Source: Caulobacter sp. B11 (lineage in GTDB: Bacteria; Pseudomonadota; Alphaproteobacteria; Caulobacterales; Caulobacteraceae). From it: a stretch of DNA of 7,608 nucleotides. The DNA lies in NCBI RefSeq assembly GCF_002737765.1, contig NZ_PEGG01000108.1, positions 1 through 7,608 of the forward strand. The letters run 5' to 3'. The notes under the pieces were generated by a model. That model saw nothing but the letters and a program-made list of their open reading frames with translations, made no database searches and was not told the origin of the DNA. Below, one piece after another: positions 1 through 5,491 of the stretch; within the stretch, counting starts at the first letter, position 1, and every line of letters starts with the position of its first letter. The position numbers and the translations under genes are program-made.

Positions 1-1520
1 CTGACCGGCATGGACGCCGTCAATTTCGACACCGTCGAATTCACCCTGGCGGTGCAGGACGAGGGCAATCGCAAGTTCAGCTATGCCGGCGGCGGATCGG
101 GCGCGCCCTACATCCTCAGCCAACTGACCGGCGCCTATCAGTCGATGCCCGACTTCCTCGACACCCAGCACGCCATCGAGACCAAGGCCGACGCCGACGC
201 CTATCTGCAGCGGATGGAGGGCTTCGCCCGCCTGATGGATCAGGAAACCCTGATCGCCAAGAAGGACTACGCCGACGGCGTGATCCCGCCGGACTTCGTG
301 ATCCACAAGGCCCTGATTCAGATGAAGGCCTTCGCCGACACCCCCGTCGCCGAGGCGCCGCTGGTGCTGTCGGTGGCCCGTCGCACCAAGGACAAGAAGA
401 TCGAGGGCGACTGGGCCGGCGAGGCGACCAAGATCTACGAGAACTCGGTCCTGCCCGCCCTCAAGCGCCAGATCGCCCTGCTGGAGTCGGTGCTTCCCAA
501 GGCCACCCACGACGCCGGCGTCTGGCGCCTGAAGGACGGCGGCGACTATTACGCCGTCTCTCTGAAGAACTACACGACCGCCACCCTGACCCCGACGAGA
601 TCCACCAGCTGGGTCTGGACCTGGTCAAGTCGATCGAGGCCCAGGCCGACAAGATCTTCAAGACCATGGGCATGAGGACGGGCACGGTCGGCGAGCGCAT
701 GGCCGAGCTGGGCAAGGACATCTACGAGAACACCGATGCGGCCAAGGAACAGCTGATCGCTGACCTCAACGTCAAGGCCAAGTGGATCGACAAGCAGCTG
801 CCGGCCTATTTCGGCCAGCTGCCCAAGGCCCCGCTGGAAATCCGTCGCGTGCCCAAGGCCATCGAGGCCGGCGCGCCGGGCGGTTACTACAATTCGCCGT
901 CGCTCGACGGCAAGCGTCCGGGCATCTACTGGATCAACCTGCGCGACACCAAGGAACAGGCCAAGTACACCCTGACCACCCTGACGGTGCACGAGGGCGT
1001 CCCGGGCCACCACCTGCAGCTGTCGCTGTCGAACGAGGCCCAGGGCCTGCCGCTGATCCGCAAGGTCATCGGCTTTTCCGGCTATTCGGAAGGCTGGGCG
1101 CTCTATTCCGAAGAGCTGGCCGTCGAGATGGGCATCTACAAGACCGACCCGCGCGGCCATATCGGCATGCTGCACGACGCCCTGTTCCGCGCCGTGCGCT
1201 TGGTGGTCGACAGCGGCATGCACCACAAGAAGTGGAGCCGCGAGCAGGCGATCAAGTACATGGCGCAGACCATGGGCGACGAGGAAAGCGGCGCGGTCAC
1301 CGAGATCGAGCGCTACTGCGTGTGGCCCGGCCAGGCCTGCAGCTACATGATCGGCAAGATCACCTGGCTGCGCGCCCGCGAGCGGGCCAAGAAGGCCCTG
1401 GGCAAGAAGTTCGACATCCGCAAGTTCCACGACGCCGGTCTGCTGGCCGGCGGCACGCCCCTGACTGTGCTGGACAGCGTGATCGACAACTACATCGCCG
1501 CGACCCTGGCGGCGAAATAG
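1..1520 (+). CDS. DUF885 family protein (putative metallopeptidase-like), 5' partial, one frameshift
   Basis: The frame is open from base 1, so the true start and any signal peptide lie outside the window. Two frames overlap at about 590-675. Joining them by restoring one C in the run at 590-593 gives about 506 visible residues ending at TAG 1518-1520. The join reads LTPDEIHQLGLDLV, which is typical of this family. The family hallmark HEGVPGHH lies at 990-1013, followed by SGYSEGWALYSEEL, whose glutamates are probable metal or catalytic residues. The conserved C-terminal WPGQACSYMIGK segment and a short ending follow. DUF885 proteins are HExxH-like and often exported, and are thought to be peptidases or hydrolases; the substrate is unknown. 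Read without repair, the gene splits into 1-675 and about 666-1520. It converges on the EAL gene and shares a terminator hairpin with it. The family call is firm; the enzymatic role is inference. Confidence 0.9.
   Translation, partial: DRHGRRQFRHRRIHPGGAGRGQSQVQLCRRRIGRALHPQPTDRRLSVDARLPRHPARHRDQGRRRRLSAADGGLRPPDGSGNPDRQEGLRRRRDPAGLRDPQGPDSDEGLRRHPRRRGAAGAVGGPSHQGQEDRGRLGRRGDQDLRELGPARPQAPDRPAGVGASQGHPRRRRLAPEGRRRLLRRLSEELHDRHPDPDEIHQLGLDLVKSIEAQADKIFKTMGMRTGTVGERMAELGKDIYENTDAAKEQLIADLNVKAKWIDKQLPAYFGQLPKAPLEIRRVPKAIEAGAPGGYYNSPSLDGKRPGIYWINLRDTKEQAKYTLTTLTVHEGVPGHHLQLSLSNEAQGLPLIRKVIGFSGYSEGWALYSEELAVEMGIYKTDPRGHIGMLHDALFRAVRLVVDSGMHHKKWSREQAIKYMAQTMGDEESGAVTEIERYCVWPGQACSYMIGKITWLRARERAKKALGKKFDIRKFHDAGLLAGGTPLTVLDSVIDNYIAATLAAK
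588..600 (+). other. Frameshift point in the DUF885 gene (one C missing)
   Basis: Upstream codons read in frame 1 up to ...TLTP, then degenerate into a Ser/Arg/Trp/Pro-rich tail. Frame 3 takes over immediately with DEIHQLGL. Five Cs at 590-594 instead of the observed four would join both frames with no residue lost. This fits a sequencing indel or a very recent mutation. Confidence 0.88.
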
Positions 1521-1537
1521 GCCAGGCTAGCGCTCAC

Positions 1538-1565
1538 GGCCTTCTCCGTTTGCACGGAGGAGGCC
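1538..1565. terminator. Bidirectional terminator hairpin between convergent genes
   Basis: GGCCTTCTCCGT (1538-1549) pairs with ACGGAGGAGGCC (1554-1565) around the loop TTGC. This is a 12-bp stem with one G-T wobble. It sits 18 bp after the DUF885 stop and, if the EAL gene really ends at 1574, 8 bp after that stop too. No long T tract follows, so strength is uncertain, but the position between convergent genes supports a terminator. Confidence 0.65.
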
Positions 1566-1573
1566 GGGGTGGC

Positions 1574-3173
1574 TTACCCCCAACCCTCGGACACCCGGCT
1601 CGCCGCGCCATTGGCTTGACGGCGCTGATTTTCAGGGCCGGTTGCGGCGTGTCGGCGGGGCGGCCGAACAGCCAGCCTTGGGCGAAGTTGACGCCGGCCT
1701 TGCGGATGATTTCCTCGACCTCGGGCGTCTCGACCATCTCGGCGACCGTGCGGATCTTCAGGTCGCCGCACAGCTCGACCAGCCGCCGGACCATGGCCCC
1801 GTCGCGGCCGCTGGCGGCCATTTCGCGCACATAGCGTCCGTCGATCTTGACGATGTCGAGCGACAGTTCCTGCAAATAGCGGAACGACGAGGCGCCCGAG
1901 CCGAAGTCGTCCAGGCAGACCAGCGACCCCATGGCGCGCAGGGACTGGATATGGGCGTTGGCGACCGACAGATCGTCAATGGCGGTGGTTTCGGTGATCT
2001 CGAAGATCAGGCGGCCGCGGGCGGCGTCGTTCTTGGCCAGCAGTCGGCCGATATGGTCGACATAGGCCTCGTTGCCGATGGTCCGGCCCGAGACATTGAC
2101 CGCCAGCCTGAGCTTGCCGGACCGGTCGCTGGCCAGACGCTGGACAGCCTGTTCGACGATGGCGTGGTCCAGTTCCTCGATGATGTCGAACTCTTCGGCC
2201 ATGCGGATCAGGGCATAGGGACTGGCCCCATCCTCGAAGCGGACCAGCACCTCGTGGTGGTGCGCCAGTCCGGTGGACAGGTCGACGACCGGCTGGAAGG
2301 CTAGGGTGAAGCGGCGCTGGCTAACGGCCGCGCCCAGGGCTCCGGCCCGGGCCAGGGTGCGCTTGACCGAGCGGTTCATCGCTTCCGAAAGCGTTGCGGG
2401 CGCGCTTTCCTTCAGGCCCTCGCGCAGAAATCGTCGAGGGCGTAGCGGACGGCCCGCAGGCTGCGGGCGGTCACGGCGCCGTCCATCGGCACCACATGGG
2501 CCTTGGCGGCGATATTGGTCGCGCGGGTGAGGCGGTCGGCCAGGCCTTCGGAGCGCTCGTCCCGGGTCATGACCAGGGCGTAGCGGTCGGCCGAGATCTT
2601 CGTGGCCATGCCGCCGGCATGGGATTCGGCCCGGACCGCGCCGGCCATGCGGCTTTCCAGAGCGCGGGCGTCGGTTTCGGCCAGGCTGCTCATCAGAGAG
2701 TCGAGACCGGCGAAGTCGACCATGGCCAACTCCAGTTCCAGTCCGGTGGCGCGGGCGGCCTCGAACAGGCTCTTGGCGATGTCCTCGAAATTCTCACGTG
2801 TGCGCAGGCCCAGGTCGTCCAGGGCCGCGGCGGGTGGCGGGGCGGCCGCCATTGAGACCGACACCCGCCCCTGATTGTCGGGCAGGGCGCGCAGGCTCAG
2901 GTTCACATAGCGCAGGGTTTGACCGGCCAGACGGACCGTCACCGGTCCGCGACGCCCGCCGTCGTCGAGGGTCAGGAGGACCGCCTCCATCAGGGCCCGG
3001 TCCTCGGGCGCGAACAGATCAGGCCAGCCGCGGCCCATGATGGCGCTCTCGCCCTGGCCCAGGATCTTCTGGGTCGCGCCGAGCACCAGGGTCACGCGCC
3101 CGTCGTCGACTTCGAGCAGCAGGTCCGCGCTGGCGAAGGCCAGGCCCAGTAGACGACGCGCATCAATCGACAA
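1574..3173 (-). CDS. PAS-degenerate GGDEF-EAL cyclic-di-GMP phosphodiesterase, two frameshifts
   Basis: This is a likely cytosolic enzyme that hydrolyses c-di-GMP to pGpG. After restoring one base near 2426 and one near 1594 it is 533 residues long. Residues 1-110 are PAS-like. Residues 125-250 resemble a GGDEF domain with the signature degraded to SADRY, so no cyclase activity is expected. Residues 285-510 are an EAL domain in which the signature is EVL (E308) and the other metal and catalytic residues are kept: N360, E392, DD422-423, K443, E479 and Q499. I chose TTG at 3173 because GGGAGG lies 7 nt upstream; GTG at 3206 is an alternative. Without repair the gene splits into an N-terminal part ending at 2412 and an EAL part of about 281 residues ending at 1534. 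It is divergent from recA. No transmembrane segment is visible. Confidence 0.88.
1590..1600 (-). other. Probable frameshift at the EAL protein C-terminus
   Basis: As written, the frame continues to 1534 with a Pro/Arg-rich tail translated from the terminator hairpin. One more C in the CCC at 1594-1596 would end the protein as ARRAGVSEGWG with TAA at 1574-1576, leaving the hairpin intergenic. This is less certain than the other three frameshifts because it affects only the last few residues. Confidence 0.6.
2412..2430 (-). other. Frameshift point between the GGDEF-like and EAL parts
   Basis: On the minus strand the first frame reads ALDDF, then CARA and TGA (2412-2414). The EAL frame is open just here and reads REGLKESAPATLSEAMNRS. 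Adding one base at about 2426/2427 gives ALDDFLREGLKESAP, a continuous helix-like linker. The two halves have lengths and order expected of a single GGDEF-EAL protein. Confidence 0.85.
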
Positions 3174-3333
3174 AGTCCGGCCTCCCTTGAGCTTCCATTC
3201 TGTCACCGGTGTCTTAAGGAGCGGTTTCGGTATCGGTCTCCGGCGGTGTTTTGCCGTGGCCGCGAGGCGATCAATCGACGCTCTGAGCGCCAGGATCGGG
3301 CCCGAAGGCGCGTGGATTCGCCGGATTGATCGC
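3162..3333. repeat. Three copies of an ATCAATCGAC-type motif in the divergent region
   Basis: ATCAATCGAC occurs as a direct repeat at 3162-3171 (over the EAL gene start) and 3270-3279. GCGATCAATC at 3267-3276 also forms a perfect 10-bp inverted repeat with GATTGATCGC at 3324-3333. These may be binding sites for an unknown regulator of the EAL gene, or chance. The rest of 3174-3391 shows no gene. Confidence 0.4.
3181..3188 (-). promoter_or_regulatory. Strong ribosome binding site deciding the TTG start
   Basis: On the minus strand AAGGGAGG precedes TTG (3173-3171) by 7 nt. It is the best Shine-Dalgarno match in the region. It favours a TTG start over the longer in-frame options upstream, whose Arg-rich N-terminus does not look like a PAS protein. 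Confidence 0.65.
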
Positions 3334-3391
3334 TTCATCCGACGGCCTGGGCGCATTTCCGGCGCGGGTGGCGCGGACGGCGGCCCAAAAA

Positions 3392-3413
3392 GAACATCTT
3401 GCGAACAGAGAAC
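3392..3413 (+). promoter_or_regulatory. LexA (SOS) box upstream of recA
   Basis: GAAC (3392-3395), seven bases, then GAAC (3403-3406) is the direct-repeat SOS box known from alphaproteobacteria. A third GAAC follows at 3410-3413. The box overlaps the predicted -35 region, so LexA bound here would block recA transcription until DNA damage. It is about 220 bp from the EAL gene start, so an effect on that gene is possible but unproven. Confidence 0.88.
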
Positions 3414-3427
3414 AAAGCGCGTACGTT
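3399..3427 (+). promoter_or_regulatory. Probable recA promoter
   Basis: TTGCGA (3399-3404) and TACGTT (3422-3427) are separated by 17 bp, a reasonable housekeeping-sigma arrangement, and overlap the SOS box. The following TTTAAA is an alternative -10. CcrM-type GANTC sites lie at 3315-3319 and 3486-3490; their relevance is unknown. Confidence 0.5.
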
Positions 3428-3512
3428 TTTAAACATTCCACAGGCGGATGGGCGCGGCGGGCGCGAACCTCCAATCCCCGGGTTGGAATCATGGAACAAG
3501 GGCGGATCTTCA

Positions 3513-4580
3513 ATGGCTAATCAGGCGGCTTTGAAACTCGTGGGCAAGGAAGACAGCGACAAGCAACGCGCCCTGGAGGCGGCGTTGGCCCAGATCGACC
3601 GGGCGTTCGGCAAGGGCTCGGTGATGAAGCTGGGCGAAAAGGGCAAGGTCGAGATGGAGTCGGTCTCGACCGGTTCGCTGGGTCTGGACATCGCGCTCGG
3701 CATCGGCGGCCTGCCCAAGGGTCGGGTGATCGAGATCTACGGCCCTGAAAGCTCGGGCAAGACCACCCTGGCCCTGCACGTGGTGGCCGAAGTCCAGAAG
3801 GCCGGCGGCACCGCCGCCTTCGTCGACGCCGAACACGCCCTGGATCCGGGCTATGCCTTCAAGCTGGGCGTCAATCTTGACAACCTGCTGGTCTCGCAGC
3901 CCGACAATGGCGAGCAGGCTCTGGAAATCACCGACACCCTGGTGCGCTCCGGCGCGGTCGACGTGGTGGTGATCGATTCCGTGGCCGCCCTGACCCCCAA
4001 GGCGGAAATCGAAGGCGAGATGGGCGACAGCCTGCCCGGCCTGCAGGCCCGCCTGATGAGCCAGGCCCTGCGCAAGCTGACCGGTTCGATCAACAAGACC
4101 AACACCATCGTCATCTTCATCAACCAGATCCGCCACAAGATCGGGGTGATGTACGGCAGCCCGGAAACCACCACCGGCGGCAACGCCCTGAAGTTCTACG
4201 CCTCGGTGCGCCTGGACATCCGCCGCACCGGTTCGGTCAAGAACCGCGACGAGATCGTCGGCAACAATGTCCGCGTCAAGGTCGTGAAGAACAAGGTCGC
4301 CCCGCCGTTCCGCGAGGTTGAGTTCGACATCATGTACGGCGAGGGCATCTCCAAGCTGGGCGAGATCATCGACCTGGGCGTCAAGGCCGGGGTGATCGAC
4401 AAGGCCGGCTCATGGTTCTCCTATAACAGCCAGCGTATCGGCCAGGGCCGCGACAATGTTCGCGAGTTCCTCAAGAACAACAAGGATCTGGCCAACGAGA
4501 TCGAGGCGGCGGTGCGCAAGTCGTCCCAGAAGATCGAGGAAGAACTGTTGGTCGGCGGTCCCGAGGACGGCGACGAATAG
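3513..4580 (+). CDS. recA: Recombinase RecA
   Basis: This is a complete 355-residue RecA, the usual size. It forms ATP-dependent filaments on single-stranded DNA, catalyses strand exchange and triggers LexA self-cleavage. Walker A GPESSGKT is at residues 77-84, the [10 protein letters not shown] segment with catalytic E107 follows, and Walker [11 protein letters not shown] is around 151-160. The L2 DNA-binding loop follows NQIRHKIG (about 204-211). The C-terminus is acidic, as usual. The start is ATG 3513 ([25 protein letters not shown] is normal for the family), with AAGGGCGG about 8-10 nt upstream. The frame is open back to 3399, but that extension crosses the promoter and is not coding. 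No frameshift is seen. It is expressed alone, from an SOS-controlled promoter, and followed by hairpins. alaS, often the next gene in alphaproteobacteria, is absent here. Confidence 0.99.
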   Translation: MANQAALKLVGKEDSDKQRALEAALAQIDRAFGKGSVMKLGEKGKVEMESVSTGSLGLDIALGIGGLPKGRVIEIYGPESSGKTTLALHVVAEVQKAGGTAAFVDAEHALDPGYAFKLGVNLDNLLVSQPDNGEQALEITDTLVRSGAVDVVVIDSVAALTPKAEIEGEMGDSLPGLQARLMSQALRKLTGSINKTNTIVIFINQIRHKIGVMYGSPETTTGGNALKFYASVRLDIRRTGSVKNRDEIVGNNVRVKVVKNKVAPPFREVEFDIMYGEGISKLGEIIDLGVKAGVIDKAGSWFSYNSQRIGQGRDNVREFLKNNKDLANEIEAAVRKSSQKIEEELLVGGPEDGDE

Positions 4581-4601
4581 GCCTCCCCAGAGGTTTCGCG
4601 G

Positions 4602-4618
4602 CCGCCCCGCCGGGGCGG
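4602..4618 (+). terminator. First GC hairpin after recA
   Basis: CCGCCCC (4602-4608) and GGGGCGG (4612-4618) form a 7-bp stem with a 3-nt loop, 21 bp after the recA stop. It has no T tract; it may stabilise the mRNA end or help termination. Confidence 0.35.
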
Positions 4619-4666
4619 TCCCGCCTTATCGCCCTGGCGAACCCCGCCAAGACGGCCGCGATCCCC

Positions 4667-4704
4667 GGACGCCTGGACCCCATGCCAGGCGTCCGATTTC
4701 GTTT
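4667..4704 (+). terminator. Rho-independent terminator of recA
   Basis: GGACGCCTGG (4667-4676) and CCAGGCGTCC (4685-4694) form a perfect 10-bp stem with an 8-nt loop, followed by GATTTCGTTT. This is the best terminator-like structure downstream of recA, about 87 bp past its stop. Confidence 0.7.
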
Positions 4705-4717
4705 GGCGGCCTTCCTA

Positions 4718-4843
4718 GATCCTCCCCCCGTGGGGGAGGTGGTCGCGGAGCGACCGGAGGGGGAAGTATTGCCAACTCTCCGCCCCTTCCCCCACCGGCC
4801 CCCGATCAAGTCGGGGACCGCCTCCCCCTTCAGGGGGAGGATC
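4718..4843. repeat. 126-bp GC-rich inverted-repeat element (REP/MITE-like)
   Basis: The ends are imperfect inverted repeats: GATCCTCCCCCCGTGGGGG begins the element and its near reverse complement ends it at GGAGGATC (4836-4843). Inside are GGTCGC-GGA-GCGACC (4741-4755) and CCCCGA-TCAAG-TCGGGG (4800-4816). Similar CCTCCCCC...GGGGGAGG intergenic palindromes are common in Caulobacter-type genomes, from general knowledge. It codes for nothing evident. Confidence 0.7.
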
Positions 4844-4973
4844 TGCGCGCATCGAACGGGCGCCCAGCCCGCTCCATCCCCGTCCGCGCCGCCACAAACG
4901 CCAACAAACTCAACGCCTTGAAAATAAAACCAGCGCGCCAATCAGACGCGCCCAAAACCACCTGCATAATCAT
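4830..4973 (-). CDS. Doubtful small ORF, 47 residues, possible membrane peptide
   Basis: ATG at 4973 is preceded by GGAG at 6 nt spacing. The product begins MIMQVVLGASDWRAG and has a hydrophobic stretch (about residues 15-30, FIFKALSLLAFVAA) that could be one membrane segment, then an Arg-rich end. I do not recognise it. Against it: codon third positions are not G/C-biased as in neighbouring genes, and its last codons run into the repeat element ending at 4843. The local A/T-rich patch at about 4897-4975 is unusual for this window. Confidence 0.22.
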   Translation of the reverse strand: MIMQVVLGASDWRAGFIFKALSLLAFVAARTGMERAGRPFDARRSSP

Positions 4974-4978
4974 CCTCG

Positions 4979-5029
4979 TCTCCGTCGCGGAGGAGGGCGC
5001 TTGGTACCGACCCGAAGCGGCGACGGAGA
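4979..5029. other. Strong hairpin ahead of the small minus-strand ORF
   Basis: TCTCCGTCGC (4979-4988) and GCGACGGAGA (5020-5029) are perfect 10-bp inverted arms, extended by inner pairing of CGCTT with AAGCG. On the minus strand the proximal arm contains the GGAG ribosome binding site of the ORF starting at 4973, so folding could mask it. It may equally be part of a non-coding RNA. Confidence 0.4.
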
Positions 5030-5059
5030 TGGAATCGAGCGGGGCCGCCAGGCCGCGCG

Positions 5060-5220
5060 GGCCCTGTGCTCGCGACGCCATGGCGGGTCGACAGGGTCGG
5101 GAACGCTTTAAACCGGCCTATCAGGATCAGTCGGGGTCGAGACGGGTCGCCGATCGACTTTGGTCCTGCCCGTCCGGGGGCTCTTGGGAACCCGGGGTGA
5201 AAGACCCCACGCCTCCCGTC
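5060..5220. other. Run of hairpins without coding potential
   Basis: CCCTGT/ACAGGG (5062-5067 with 5091-5096) encloses a second small stem. GACGGG (5141-5146) can pair with CCCGTC at either 5169-5174 or 5215-5220. GGGGT-GAAAG-ACCCC is a perfect hairpin at 5194-5208. The two choices for GACGGG are mutually exclusive, as in switching RNAs. I recognise no RNA family. No gene is visible between 4974 and 5491 on either strand. Confidence 0.3.
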
Positions 5221-5281
5221 CTTACGGAACAACGATTTCGCGGAGCGGTCGAGGTTAGCCGAAACGCAAACACATCATCAC

Positions 5282-5302
5282 GGTCATCCGGGCTTGCCCC
5301 GG
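5282..5302. repeat. Short GTCATCCGGGCTTGCCCCGG palindromic repeat
   Basis: CCGGG and CCCGG form a small stem around the loop. Forms of this GTCATCC-CGGG...CCCGG motif recur between genes in many alphaproteobacteria (general knowledge). Only this copy is seen here. Confidence 0.4.
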
Positions 5303-5369
5303 CCGCTCCGCGCCTCCTCATCCCACTCGCAGCGCAAGCGTGAGGTCGATGGATCGTGCCGTCTTTGAT

Positions 5370-5478
5370 CCCCTCCCCCTTGCGGGGAGGGGGCAGGGGG
5401 TGGGGATGTCGGCTCCGTATCGGCCGATGCAAGCGCCGGCGCCCCCATCCCCACCCCCTTCACCGCGAGGGGAAGGGG
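5370..5478. repeat. GC-rich inverted-repeat element downstream of the monooxygenase gene
   Basis: CCCCTCCCC/GGGGAGGGG (5370-5378 with 5384-5392) is a perfect 9-bp hairpin. AGGGGGTGGGGATG (5395-5408) pairs perfectly over 14 bp with 5446-5459. CCCCTT/AAGGGG (5455-5460 with 5473-5478) closes the far side. The element ends 13 bp past the stop of the minus-strand gene, so it may also terminate that transcript. It differs in sequence from the element at 4718-4843. Confidence 0.65.
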
Positions 5479-5491
5479 CTTTGTCAAACAC

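Noticed and set aside
570..1430. Long open frames opposite the DUF885, EAL, recA and monooxygenase genes
   Set aside because: These are shadow frames of high-GC coding DNA with low-complexity His/Gln/Arg-rich products and no family resemblance.
3174..3356. Longer N-terminus of the PAS-GGDEF-EAL gene
   Set aside because: Arg-rich, without a ribosome binding site; a strong one precedes TTG 3173.
3399..3512. Longer recA start at 3399
   Set aside because: The extension runs through the SOS box and promoter and is unlike known RecA N-termini.
3491..3520. Nine-codon leader frame (MEQGRIFNG) overlapping the recA start codon
   Set aside because: It lacks a ribosome binding site and is short enough to arise by chance; translational coupling cannot be shown.
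5060..5270. 6S RNA, tmRNA, SRP RNA or RNase P RNA
   Set aside because: None of the conserved signature segments I know (tag sequence, GGAAGCAGC, GAGGAAAGUCC) is present, and no long closing stem was found for 6S; left as unassigned structure.
4456..5343. Open frame running from the recA end through the repeats
   Set aside because: It shifts frame over recA, then translates palindromic repeats; composition is Pro/Arg/Gly-rich.
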